Of a stretch of 34,724 bases of DNA, positions 7,838 through 14,902 are shown in pieces. Position 1 is the stretch's first letter; each line of letters opens with the position of its first letter. This DNA comes from RGIG1681 sp045596905. Lineage in GTDB: Bacteria; Bacillota; Clostridia; Christensenellales; UBA1242. Position numbers and translations under genes: made by a program. The stretch covers positions 1-34,724 of the forward strand of contig JAZODG010000042.1 in the NCBI GenBank assembly GCA_045596905.1, in the 5' to 3' direction. The notes under the pieces are model-generated. The model did no database searches. It was not told the DNA's origin and worked only from the letters and a program-made list of their open reading frames with translations.

Positions 7838-8677
7838 ATGCACATGAAAAGAAAAAGATTTTGGATTTGGTTTACTTCAATATTTGTGGGTATTGTTTTG
7901 CTTTGTACGGGAACCTTCCTTTTAACAAGGCTTTCAACCGTAAATGTTGAGTTTAGGTCAAAACTTGGCGTGGCTGACACAAGACTTGCTGAAGGTATAA
8001 CTGAAAAAATAAAAACAAGTGGTGAGTTTGATTATGGCGCATGCTTGTTGTTTGCGAACTTTGATGAGAGTATACAAAAAATTGAAAAAGCAAATCCTTA
8101 TGTTAAGGTTGAACAAATACTTAGAAAATTTCCAAACAAACTTAATGTCTATGTTTCAGAAAGGGTTCCAAGATATCGTATTCAAGACAAAGAAGTTGCA
8201 ACAAAATGGTATATATTAGACGTTGAGTTTAAGGTTTTGGAAGTTGTTGACGATTTAGATTCGTCATCACTAAAAGCTGAAACAATTGAGATTGAACACA
8301 TCAAAGAATCGCTTTTTGTTGGAAACTTTTTAAATAATAACGCTGAAATGCAAAACATGTCACAAGTTATTTCTGGTGTTTATGGCAGAACAAAAGACTG
8401 TACTGTGGTGAGCTCAGTTAAGCATGATGCGCAAACAGACACATACTATATTTCAATGAAAGCCAACAAAGATGGTGATTATGAAAAGGGCTGTGTAATG
8501 CAAATTGAAGGCACAAACAACTTGAAAGACAAAGTTTATGCAGCAACATGTTGTTATTGCAAAGACAATACAGCTGACGGCGAATCAATTGATATGTCAA
8601 AAAAAGTCATCATTATTGTTGATGGTGCAAACGGAACATATGAAGGTAAAATGAAAAATCAAGAAGAGCAGAGTTAA
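7838..8677 (+). CDS. divIB: Cell-division protein DivIB/FtsQ (POTRA domain)
   Basis: 279 residues with a short basic N-terminus, one membrane helix (about 8-30) and an extracytoplasmic part. The POTRA domain occupies roughly residues 33-105: the conserved end reads IEKANPYVKVEQILRKF then PNKLNVYVSERVP, matching the family pattern nPyV..v.v.r.fPn.l.i.v.ER.P. In the divisome it works with FtsL/DivIC and FtsW-PBP2b to control septal wall synthesis. The C-terminal beta domain is weakly conserved, as is usual for the family. ATG 7838 is chosen because AAGG (7825-7828) is 9 bases upstream; ATG 7844 is a possible alternative. It overlaps the downstream terminator, its stop codon lying in the hairpin loop. 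Position after murA and before ftsA supports the call. Confidence 0.85.
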   Translation: MHMKRKRFWIWFTSIFVGIVLLCTGTFLLTRLSTVNVEFRSKLGVADTRLAEGITEKIKTSGEFDYGACLLFANFDESIQKIEKANPYVKVEQILRKFPNKLNVYVSERVPRYRIQDKEVATKWYILDVEFKVLEVVDDLDSSSLKAETIEIEHIKESLFVGNFLNNNAEMQNMSQVISGVYGRTKDCTVVSSVKHDAQTDTYYISMKANKDGDYEKGCVMQIEGTNNLKDKVYAATCCYCKDNTADGESIDMSKKVIIIVDGANGTYEGKMKNQEEQS

Positions 8678-8691
8678 TCCTGCTCTTTTTT
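8664..8691 (+). terminator. Intrinsic terminator overlapping the end of divIB
   Basis: AAGAGCAG (8664-8671) pairs with CTGCTCTT (8680-8687) around an 8-base loop containing the divIB TAA stop (8675-8677), followed by a T run. It makes murA-divIB a separate transcript from ftsA-ftsZ. Confidence 0.85.
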
Positions 8692-8741
8692 ATAAAAACA
8701 AGTTTAAAAGCACATAATTTAGGAATTGATAACATTTTTGT

Positions 8742-8770
8742 TTGACATAAAATTTTAAGATATATATACT
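8742..8770 (+). promoter_or_regulatory. Strong sigma-A promoter of ftsA-ftsZ
   Basis: TTGACA (8742-8747), a 17-base spacer and TATACT (8765-8770): full -35 and five of six -10 matches. Start expected near 8777, about 27 bases before ATG 8804. Confidence 0.8.
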
Positions 8771-8775
8771 TAAAA
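8753..8775. promoter_or_regulatory. Inverted repeat over the ftsA -10 box, possible operator
   Basis: TTTTAAG (8753-8759) and CTTAAAA (8769-8775) form perfect 7-base arms around ATATATATA. The repeat covers the -10 box and half of the spacer, the position expected for a repressor site. No regulator is recognised, and AT-rich chance symmetry is possible. Confidence 0.35.
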
Positions 8776-8803
8776 TATATTATAGGAGTATTATCGAAAC
8801 ATA

Positions 8804-9955
8804 ATGAGAGATAAGTCATCAGTCGCAATTATTGATGTCGGTTCATCAACGCTTGTTACGCTTATTGGTGAAAGGGGTGTAAATAATTCCTTCAAAATTT
8901 CAGGAAGGGGTGATATTTATTACGCCGGTTTTCATGGTGCAGAATTTTTGGAACCAGAAAACTTAAAGTTTGCCGTTGCAAGCAGTCTTTCCAACGCTGA
9001 AATGCTTAGCGATAAAAAGATTTATGAAATTTATGTTGGTGTTCCTGGTGAATTTTGTTCATGCGTGACAAAATCAATCAATCTCACATTTCCAAAAACA
9101 AAAAAGATAACACAAGCAGAAGTTCAAAGCATTTTTGATTCTGGAAATGATTTTGAAGGCGATCCTATGTATAAGGTAATAAATAAGTCTGTTATTTATT
9201 ACGAAATTGATGGAGTGAAAAGAGTAATCGACCCAATAGGCATTAAAGCCAAGAGTTTAACAGGTCATGTTTCATATATACTGGCAAGAAAGTCATTTTT
9301 AGCCATGTTCCAATCAATCTTTGCAGAACTTAAAGTTATGGTTAAGGGTTTCATTTCAGCAACACTTGCTGAAAGTTTATATCTTTTTGACCATAGAACA
9401 AGAGATAAATACGCACTTTTGGTTGATGTTGGTTATATCACAACAAACGTGAGCCTTGCAAGGGGCAACGGACTTTTGTTTTTAAACAGTTTTTCAATGG
9501 GTGGTGGCTATATAACATCAGACCTTGCAGAGTGTTTGAAAACATCATTTAGTGAAGCTGAAAGATTGAAACACAAGCTTGTTTTGGGTTGGAATGCTTC
9601 TCCAACAGATTATTATGAAATTGACGGTGCAGATGGTCACAAAAAAACATTCTCTGCAAGAGCTACAAACGAAATTTCAATTGAAAGAATCAAAATGATT
9701 TGCGAATATATTCAAAAGTGTTTGGATAATTGTATTTACGATTTGCCTGATTTCTTGCCAATCAACGTGACTGGTGGTGGATTCAATTTCATCAAGGGTA
9801 TAAAATCGTTGTTGTCAACACAACTTAAAAGAAAAGTGAATATGGTGAGCCCATCGCTTCCAAGCGTTCAAGGTCCAGACTATTCATCTGAAATAGGTTT
9901 GCTTGATTTAACACTCAATTATGAAGAAACTTTAGACACATTGCTAGAAAGATAA
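8804..9955 (+). CDS. ftsA: Cell-division protein FtsA (actin-like)
   Basis: 383-residue actin-fold ATPase that links FtsZ filaments to the membrane. Nucleotide-binding motifs are visible: phosphate-1 IIDVGSST (9-16), phosphate-2 LLVDVGYITTNVSLARG, MGGGYITSDLAECL in the second nucleotide lobe, and NVTGGGF (adenosine motif). The FtsA-specific 1C domain should lie around residues 85-165. The protein is short: FtsA is usually about 410-440 residues with a C-terminal amphipathic helix after a linker, but here it ends soon after the core with the acidic stretch LNYEETLDTLLER. ATG 8804 is the only plausible start, although GGAG (8785-8788) is 15 bases away, longer than usual. ftsZ follows 15 bases later. 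Confidence 0.9.
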   Translation: MRDKSSVAIIDVGSSTLVTLIGERGVNNSFKISGRGDIYYAGFHGAEFLEPENLKFAVASSLSNAEMLSDKKIYEIYVGVPGEFCSCVTKSINLTFPKTKKITQAEVQSIFDSGNDFEGDPMYKVINKSVIYYEIDGVKRVIDPIGIKAKSLTGHVSYILARKSFLAMFQSIFAELKVMVKGFISATLAESLYLFDHRTRDKYALLVDVGYITTNVSLARGNGLLFLNSFSMGGGYITSDLAECLKTSFSEAERLKHKLVLGWNASPTDYYEIDGADGHKKTFSARATNEISIERIKMICEYIQKCLDNCIYDLPDFLPINVTGGGFNFIKGIKSLLSTQLKRKVNMVSPSLPSVQGPDYSSEIGLLDLTLNYEETLDTLLER

Positions 9956-9970
9956 AGGTAGAGGTAAGTT

Positions 9971-11398
9971 ATGGAAATTAATAATATCACACCTATTTGT
10001 AAAATTTTAGTTATCGGCGTTGGCGGCGGTGGTTGTAATGCTGTAAACAGAATGATTGCATCTGGCCTTAAAAGTGCATCATTTATTGCTGCAAACACTG
10101 ACAAACAAGCTTTAATGATGAGCAAAGCATCTATGCAAATTCAACTTGGTGAAAAACTCACAAAAGGTTTGGGTGCTGGTGCTGACCCTGAAGTTGGTAG
10201 AAAAGCTGCTGAAGAAAGCCGTGCACAAATTTGTGAAAAATTAAGAGGCGTTGACCTTGTGTTTATTACTGCTGGTATGGGTGGTGGAACCGGAACAGGT
10301 GCTGCTCCAGTTATTGCAAGCATTGCACGTGAAATGGGCATCTTGACCATTGCTGTTGTCACAAAACCATTTGAGTTTGAAGGAAAAATCAGAGCAGCAA
10401 ACGCTGAACTTGGTATTAAAAACTTAAGCAAATGTGTTGATACACTTGTTGTTATTCCAAACGATAGACTCCTTTCTATCGCACCAAAAGGCACAAGTAT
10501 TGTTGATGCATTCAAATATGCAGATGACGTATTAAGACAAGGTATTCAAGGCATTTCTGACCTTATTGCAACACCATCTCTTATCAATCTTGACTTTGCC
10601 GACGTGAAGACCGTTATGAAAAACAGGGGTCTTGCGCACATGGGTATTGGTGAAGGTAAAGGCGAAAGAAGAAATGAAATTGCAGTTCGTCAAGCAATTG
10701 CAAGTCCACTTTTAGAAACTTCAATCAATGGCGCAAAGGCAGTCATTATTAATATTAAAGGTGGTTTTGACTTAACACTTGAAGAAGTTAATGACGCCGT
10801 TAACCTTGTTAAAGAGGTTGTTGCTCCTGATGCAAACACAATCTTCGGTGCAACTATTGACGAAGCATATAATGACAAAATGATTGTAACAATCGTTGCA
10901 ACTGGTTTTGAAGGAAGCAGATTTGAAAATGCAACAAATCAACAACCAAAACAAGCAAATGTTGTTACTCCAAATATGCCAAAGCCACAAGACACTGCAA
11001 ATTTTGACAGAGCAAAATTTAATGACTTTGTTGCTGGAAAACCAACTATGGTTTCACTCTTTAAAAGAGAAGGCGAAGACCAACAACAAATGCCACCAAA
11101 GAATTTGCAAACCCCAAGCTTTATTCAAACAAGAGAACCAAGCTACACAGACGTTGATTTGTGGAATAAGCTTAAAGGAAACGCTCAAACAGTTCAAACA
11201 CCTGAGCAAATGCAAACTTCAAGATATGAAGAGCTTGATAAAAAGTATGGAATCACAAGTGATAGTCAAAATCAGTCAAACATGGTTCAACCAGAGCCTG
11301 TTAAACCAAATCTTGACAGATCTGCAAGACTTGATTCAAACATCAAAGTTGACAATGCAGATATTCCACCATTTTTACGTAGAAAGTTTGATAAATAA
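9971..11398 (+). CDS. ftsZ: Cell-division GTPase FtsZ
   Basis: 475 residues. FtsZ is the tubulin homologue that builds the Z ring. The GTPase domain covers about residues 1-320: VGGGGCNAVNRM near the N-terminus, the tubulin signature GMGGGTGTGAAP (102-113), the synergy-loop region NLDFADVKTVM and the typical C-terminal subdomain ending at TIVATGFEG. A long Gln/Asn/Pro-rich linker of about 130 residues follows. It ends in a clear C-terminal binding peptide, DNADIPPFLRRKF, the docking site for FtsA, SepF and other partners, so partner binding should be intact. Start ATG 9971 follows AGAGGTAA. Its stop codon overlaps the downstream terminator. Confidence 0.98.
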   Translation: MEINNITPICKILVIGVGGGGCNAVNRMIASGLKSASFIAANTDKQALMMSKASMQIQLGEKLTKGLGAGADPEVGRKAAEESRAQICEKLRGVDLVFITAGMGGGTGTGAAPVIASIAREMGILTIAVVTKPFEFEGKIRAANAELGIKNLSKCVDTLVVIPNDRLLSIAPKGTSIVDAFKYADDVLRQGIQGISDLIATPSLINLDFADVKTVMKNRGLAHMGIGEGKGERRNEIAVRQAIASPLLETSINGAKAVIINIKGGFDLTLEEVNDAVNLVKEVVAPDANTIFGATIDEAYNDKMIVTIVATGFEGSRFENATNQQPKQANVVTPNMPKPQDTANFDRAKFNDFVAGKPTMVSLFKREGEDQQQMPPKNLQTPSFIQTREPSYTDVDLWNKLKGNAQTVQTPEQMQTSRYEELDKKYGITSDSQNQSNMVQPEPVKPNLDRSARLDSNIKVDNADIPPFLRRKFDK

Positions 11399-11423
11399 AA
11401 ATCGCCCAAGTGGCGATTTTTTT
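11397..11423 (+). terminator. Intrinsic terminator after ftsZ
   Basis: AAAAATCGCC (11397-11406) pairs with GGCGATTTTT (11412-11421), loop CAAGT, T run to 11423. Confidence 0.9.
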
Positions 11424-11456
11424 ATTACAAAATTATTTTCAAGAAAGTATAAAAGG

Positions 11457-11486
11457 TGACTTTAAATTTGTTTTAAAGTCATTTTT
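11457..11486 (+). terminator. Second hairpin between ftsZ and spoIIGA
   Basis: TGACTTTAAA (11457-11466) and TTTAAAGTCA (11472-11481) are perfect 10-base arms with a 5-base loop, followed by TTTTT. It looks like a second, AT-rich terminator, insulating spoIIGA from ftsZ. A protein-binding site upstream of spoIIGA is the alternative. Confidence 0.55.
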
Positions 11487-11514
11487 ATATTCTGCTTTAT
11501 TTTTTGTCATAAGT

Positions 11515-11520
11515 TATAAT
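11515..11520 (+). promoter_or_regulatory. -10 box of a probable spoIIGA promoter
   Basis: A perfect TATAAT (11515-11520) lies 6 bases before ATG 11527, so the start of transcription would coincide with the start codon. There is no good -35 hexamer at 16-19 bases, which would fit a promoter that needs an activator (Spo0A does this for spoIIG in Bacillus subtilis), but I see no convincing 0A box. Confidence 0.45.
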
Positions 11521-11526
11521 TGGCTT

Positions 11527-12348
11527 ATGATAAATTATCTTAACTTGTCGCTGTCAAATTTGATCATTGATTTTTTTGTGCTGGTTTTGGTCTGCAAAAT
11601 TTTCAGGTTCAAAGTCTCTTTTTGGCAGATTGTTTATTTGCAGCTTTTTGAAATCTGCGCCATGGGGCTATCATTTGCTCTCACAGAAAATGCTTTCGTT
11701 TTTATGCTTATAAAATCAGTTTCACTGGTTATTATTTTAATGTTTATTTTAGATTCTTTCAAAGCAACAAGCATAATAAAACTTGTGACGTGCTATTATG
11801 TAATTTTCTTTTCAATAAGTGGTTTCATGCAGTTTTTATGCAAACTCACAAAAGTTTCTTTGTGTGAACTTTTCGATATAAAAATCGCAAACAAGTTTGA
11901 TTTTGTTGTGATTTTATGTTTATTTTTATATATTTTTGCAATTTTTAGGCTGGTTACATATTTATCTCAAAGAAAAATCTTGAAAGAAAGATTGGTTCAT
12001 TTGTCATTTTTATTATTTGGAAAGCATATAGAGTTTGTAGGGTATATCGATAGTGGAAATTCGTTGTATGATTCTTTAACAAAAAAGCCGGTTATTGTTG
12101 CATCAAAAAAATCACTTGAAAAATTTTTTAACCCAAGTGAGCTTGAATATATTTTAAAAATTTCAGGCAGATGTTTGGAGTGTGAAACCATTTCTGATTC
12201 AAACTTTAAATTGCAGGTTTTTAATATTAAAAATCTAACCGTTTCTGACGGGAAAAGCACAAGAGAAAAATCATGTGTTTTGGGTGTCGTGGATAAAATT
12301 TTTGAAAACACAAAATATGACTGTTTGCTTCATAGAGATTTTATGTAG
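11527..12348 (+). CDS. spoIIGA: Sporulation sigma-E processing aspartic protease SpoIIGA
   Basis: 273-residue membrane protease that removes the pro-sequence of sigma-E in the mother cell in response to the forespore protein SpoIIR. The N-terminal half (to about residue 145) has five hydrophobic segments. The C-terminal aspartic-protease domain carries the catalytic motif YIDSGNSLYDSLTKKPVIV with Asp175. I place the start at ATG 11527 because its N-terminus then lines up with known SpoIIGA; the open frame extends upstream to a GTG at 11410, but that lies inside the ftsZ terminator. No Shine-Dalgarno precedes ATG 11527. sigE follows after 9 bases, as in other spore formers. The C-terminus is somewhat shorter than in Bacillus subtilis. 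Confidence 0.9.
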   Translation: MINYLNLSLSNLIIDFFVLVLVCKIFRFKVSFWQIVYLQLFEICAMGLSFALTENAFVFMLIKSVSLVIILMFILDSFKATSIIKLVTCYYVIFFSISGFMQFLCKLTKVSLCELFDIKIANKFDFVVILCLFLYIFAIFRLVTYLSQRKILKERLVHLSFLLFGKHIEFVGYIDSGNSLYDSLTKKPVIVASKKSLEKFFNPSELEYILKISGRCLECETISDSNFKLQVFNIKNLTVSDGKSTREKSCVLGVVDKIFENTKYDCLLHRDFM

Positions 12349-12357
12349 GGGGATTTT

Positions 12358-13047
12358 ATGTTTAAATTTTTATCAAAATTTCTCAAAAGAAAAAATCAAA
12401 TCTTTTATATAGCAGGACCGGGTGAAATTTTGCCAGAAAAACTTAGTGCAAATGATGAGTATGTTTTGGTTTCAGAAATGAAATCAGGAAGCAGCGAAGC
12501 ACGTAACCAGTTGATTGAAAGAAATCTAAGGCTTGTGGTTTATACAGCTCAAAAGTTTGATAATACTGGCGTGAATGTTGAAGACTTGATTAGTATTGGA
12601 ACCATTGGTTTGATTAAGGCTGTTGAGTCGTTTGATAACAATAAAAACATAAAGCTTGCAACATATGCATCAAGGTGCATTGAAAATGAAATTTTAATGC
12701 ATTTAAGAAAGGTTGTTAAACAAAAGTTTGAAGTTTCTCTTGATGAGCCACTCAACACTGATTCTGAAGGCAATGAACTTTGCATAAGTGATATTTTGTG
12801 TGGTGAAAAAGACGAAGTCACTCAAAACATTGATAAAGAAGACGAATTTTCAAACTTAGAATATGTTTTAGATGAGCTTAATGATAAAGAAAAAGAAATC
12901 ATGCTTATGCGTTATGGTCTAAAAGGCAAAACTGAAATGACGCAAAAACAAGTGGCTGATTATTTTGATATTTCGCAATCATATATTTCAAGAATAGAGA
13001 AAAAGATTCTTGAAAAAATGAAAACAGCAATCTTGAAATTAGCCTGA
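12358..13047 (+). CDS. sigE: RNA polymerase sigma-E factor (mother cell)
   Basis: 229 residues. Region 2 contains IERNLRLVVYTAQKF, then DLISIGTIGLIKAVESF and LATYASRCIENEILM, nearly identical to sigma-E of bacilli and clostridia. The DEPLNTDSEGNEL segment and the region 4 helix-turn-helix VADYFDISQSYISRIEKKI also match. About 15-20 residues precede FYIAGPGEILP, the counterpart of the SpoIIGA cleavage area, so it is probably made as an inactive pro-protein. The ribosome binding site TAGGGGG overlaps the spoIIGA stop. Its TGA stop overlaps the end of sigG on the opposite strand by 9 bases with no terminator between, so read-through transcripts would be antisense to sigG. Confidence 0.97.
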   Translation: MFKFLSKFLKRKNQIFYIAGPGEILPEKLSANDEYVLVSEMKSGSSEARNQLIERNLRLVVYTAQKFDNTGVNVEDLISIGTIGLIKAVESFDNNKNIKLATYASRCIENEILMHLRKVVKQKFEVSLDEPLNTDSEGNELCISDILCGEKDEVTQNIDKEDEFSNLEYVLDELNDKEKEIMLMRYGLKGKTEMTQKQVADYFDISQSYISRIEKKILEKMKTAILKLA

Positions 13048-13812
13048 AACACTTTCTTTAATTTCTTTTAAAGCATCTTTTTCAAGCCTTGAAACTTGAG
13101 CTTGACTGATGCCTATTGTTGATGAAATTTCCATTTGTGTTTTTCCAACAAAATACCTTAAAAACAAAATTTGTTGTTCACGCTTTCCAAGTGTTTTTAT
13201 CGCTTGTTTGAGCACTGTTTTTTCAATAATTGAGTCATCTGTTGTTGAGTCTTTGATTTGGTCCATAATTAGCATTGTGTCGCCATTATCATGAAAGACT
13301 GTGTCATAAAGTGAAATGGGTTCGCTGATTGCGTTCATAGCATAGCTGATTTCTTTTTCAGAAAGTCCTGTTTCTTTGGCAATATCTTCAACGGTTGGCT
13401 CACTACTTGAAGTTCTAAGTAATCTTTCTTTTGCCTGTAGTGCTTGGTATGCAATATCCCTTGTGCTACGGGTTATTTTTATGCTGTTTGAATCTCTTAA
13501 AAACTTTCGAATTTCGCCAATAATCATGGGGACTGCGTATGTTGAAAACTTAACACCAAGCGTGGTGTCAAAATTGTCTATTGATTTTATAAGCCCAACA
13601 ATACCAACTTGAAATATGTCATCGGCATTATCTTTTGTTGCTGAAAATCTTTGAACAATCGACAACACTAATCGCATGTTATAAATTATAAAATCTTCTC
13701 TTGCAATATCATCTCCAGATTTTATTCTGTTCATAAGTTCAACCATTGTTTCGTTGTTGCACTTTGGCAAGGTTGAAGTGTCGATTCCACATATCACAAC
13801 TTTATTGGCCAT
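13039..13812 (-). CDS. sigG: RNA polymerase sigma-G factor (late forespore)
   Basis: 257 residues. The N-terminus VVICGIDTSTLPKC is the sigma-G hallmark, followed by region 2 (DIFQVGIVGLIKSIDNFD, VKFSTYAVPMIIGEIRKFL), region 3 and the region 4 helix-turn-helix TQMEISSTIGISQAQVSRLE. It drives late forespore genes after engulfment. ATG at 13812 is chosen over the longer frame from 13860 because AAAGGAG lies 5 bases upstream and the product then starts like known sigma-G. It usually lies downstream of sigE in the same direction; here it is inverted between sigE and the ylmC-type gene and overlaps sigE tail to tail. A sigma-F-like promoter is suggested upstream. Confidence 0.96.
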   Translation of the reverse strand: MANKVVICGIDTSTLPKCNNETMVELMNRIKSGDDIAREDFIIYNMRLVLSIVQRFSATKDNADDIFQVGIVGLIKSIDNFDTTLGVKFSTYAVPMIIGEIRKFLRDSNSIKITRSTRDIAYQALQAKERLLRTSSSEPTVEDIAKETGLSEKEISYAMNAISEPISLYDTVFHDNGDTMLIMDQIKDSTTDDSIIEKTVLKQAIKTLGKREQQILFLRYFVGKTQMEISSTIGISQAQVSRLEKDALKEIKESVSG

Positions 13813-13829
13813 AAAAACTCCTTTGAATT

Positions 13830-13858
13830 TATTTTTGCTATAAAACACAAAATTATTC
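13830..13858 (-). promoter_or_regulatory. Possible sigma-F/G-type promoter of sigG
   Basis: On the minus strand GAATA (13858-13854), 14 bases, then AGCAAAAATA (13839-13830) resembles the sigma-F pattern GHATR - about 15 - GGnnAnAHTR with one -10 mismatch. No good sigma-A promoter is seen here. sigG in Bacillus subtilis is sigma-F-dependent, so the placement is sensible, but the match is modest. Confidence 0.35.
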
Positions 13859-13865
13859 ATAGTGT

Positions 13866-13893
13866 ATTACAAATCAAAAATTTGGAATATAAT
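13866..13893 (+). promoter_or_regulatory. Sigma-A promoter of the ylmC-type gene, leaderless
   Basis: ATTACA (13866-13871), a 16-base spacer and a perfect TATAAT (13888-13893). ATG 13900 is 6 bases after the -10 box, so transcription should begin at or next to the start codon. Confidence 0.55.
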
Positions 13894-13899
13894 TTTAAT

Positions 13900-14256
13900 A
13901 TGGACATTTCTTATAACGAACTTAAAAACAAAGAAATAATTAATTTGTTTGACGGCAAAAAACTGGGTCACGTCGTCGATGTTTTGTTTGATAGCATAAA
14001 TGGCAAGGTGAGTGGAATTGTTGTGCCAGGAGAAAGAAAAATCTTTCGAAAGAATGAAGAAATTTTCATTCCACTTGAAAAAGTGCGAAAGATTGGCGAC
14101 GATGTTGTTTTGATTAGATATGAATTTCAAAATTATATGACAAATACTCCTTATGGACAGCAGATTCAGGTTCAAAACGCAGTTATAAGTCAAAGTCGGT
14201 CAAACAACGGGTCATATATCAGGTACAGGCGTCTAAATAACAATAAATATAAATAA
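13900..14256 (+). CDS. YlmC/YmxH-family PRC-barrel protein
   Basis: 118 residues, PRC-barrel fold: the segment from ELKNKEIINLFDGKKLGHV to IPLEKVRKIGDDVVLIRYEF is the conserved part (about residues 6-78), followed by a polar Gln/Ser/Asn-rich tail. Members (YlmC/YmxH) commonly sit next to sigG in spore formers; their biochemical role is not well established. I choose ATG 13900 rather than TTG 13882 because the conserved sequence starts there, even though no Shine-Dalgarno precedes it. It is divergent from sigG, and nrdR follows in the same direction, the usual clostridial order apart from the flipped sigG. Confidence 0.85.
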   Translation: MDISYNELKNKEIINLFDGKKLGHVVDVLFDSINGKVSGIVVPGERKIFRKNEEIFIPLEKVRKIGDDVVLIRYEFQNYMTNTPYGQQIQVQNAVISQSRSNNGSYIRYRRLNNNKYK

Positions 14257-14257
14257 C

Positions 14258-14286
14258 TTGCAATAAACCAAACTTTAGTGTATTAT
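14258..14286 (+). promoter_or_regulatory. Sigma-A promoter of nrdR
   Basis: TTGCAA (14258-14263), a 17-base spacer and TATTAT (14281-14286). The predicted start near 14293 coincides with the AGAGGA ribosome binding site (14293-14298), giving a leader of about 14 bases. Confidence 0.65.
14266..14281. promoter_or_regulatory. Candidate NrdR box in the nrdR promoter
   Basis: The 16-mer AACCAAACTTTAGTGT matches 11 of 14 defined positions of the NrdR box ACACWANATNTWGTGT, with a perfect right half (TTTAGTGT). It lies in the spacer next to the -10 box, where binding would block transcription. NrdR boxes normally occur in pairs; I see only this one. Confidence 0.3.
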
Positions 14287-14306
14287 AGGGCTAGAGGATT
14301 TATTTT

Positions 14307-14828
14307 ATGAAATGTGTATATTGTGGCTCTGAAGAAAGTAAAGTTATTGACTCACGTGCAAGTGAAGAATTGAATGCAATCAGAAGAAGAAGAGAATGCC
14401 TTGGTTGTGGCAGAAGATTTAATACCTATGAAACAATTGAGGTTACTCCAATCATGGTTGTAAAAAGCAACGGAAACAGAGAGCGTTTTTCAACTGAAAA
14501 AATTAGAACCGGCATTTTGAAATCATGTGAAAAAAGACCTGTTTCAATGGCTGACATTGACACACTTGTTGCTAACATTGAAAAGGAAATTTACAGCTCA
14601 TTAGAAGAAGAAGTTTCATCAAAAGTTATTGGCGAATATGTTATGGAAGGACTCAAAAAACTTGATGAAGTTTCATATATTAGATTTGCTTCAATTTATA
14701 AAAAGTTTAAAGATATTTCAACATTCTTTGATTTTGTAAATGAGTTTGAATCAATGCTCAAAGATGAAGATGCTGTTGAAACAATAACAAAGAAACAAGC
14801 TCAAAAAAGAAAAAAGAAGGAAGATTAA
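14307..14828 (+). CDS. nrdR: Transcriptional repressor NrdR
   Basis: 173 residues. The N-terminal zinc ribbon has CVYCGSEESKVIDSR and CLGCGRRFNTYE, supplying the four zinc-binding cysteines. An ATP-cone domain (about residues 48-138) follows, beginning VVKSNGNRERFSTEKI, and the C-terminal tail is Lys-rich. NrdR represses ribonucleotide reductase genes when deoxynucleotide levels are high. It is slightly longer than the usual 150-160 residues because of the basic tail. Own promoter; AGAGGA precedes ATG 14307. It belongs to the conserved sigG - ylmC - nrdR neighbourhood. Confidence 0.96.
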   Translation: MKCVYCGSEESKVIDSRASEELNAIRRRRECLGCGRRFNTYETIEVTPIMVVKSNGNRERFSTEKIRTGILKSCEKRPVSMADIDTLVANIEKEIYSSLEEEVSSKVIGEYVMEGLKKLDEVSYIRFASIYKKFKDISTFFDFVNEFESMLKDEDAVETITKKQAQKRKKKED

Positions 14829-14832
14829 AAAT

Positions 14833-14896
14833 TTAATCTATATTGTATAATTTTGGAAAATACTATGCAAATTATACAAGTTAGATTAATTTTTTT
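14833..14896 (+). terminator. Long two-part hairpin with U tract between nrdR and the RluA-type gene
   Basis: Outer arms TTAATCTA (14833-14840) and TAGATTAA (14882-14889), a 2x2 internal loop, inner arms TTGTATAATTT (14843-14853) and AAATTATACAA (14869-14879), a 15-base apical loop, then seven T (14890-14896). It most simply terminates nrdR transcripts. The size is unusual for a terminator, so a structured RNA element is an alternative. Confidence 0.6.
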
Positions 14897-14902
14897 ATTA
14901 AT

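Noticed and set aside
10896..11459. 187-codon open frame inside the ftsZ linker
   Set aside because: It is a shifted reading of the Gln/Asn-rich linker, without a ribosome site, and runs through the terminator.
11410..11526. N-terminal extension of SpoIIGA from GTG 11410
   Set aside because: It would start inside the ftsZ terminator and run through a second hairpin; homology to SpoIIGA begins at ATG 11527.
14841..14856. TATAAT (14846-14851) as a promoter for the RluA-type gene
   Set aside because: It lies within the stem of the long hairpin with no -35, and a -10 nearer the start fits the pattern of neighbours.
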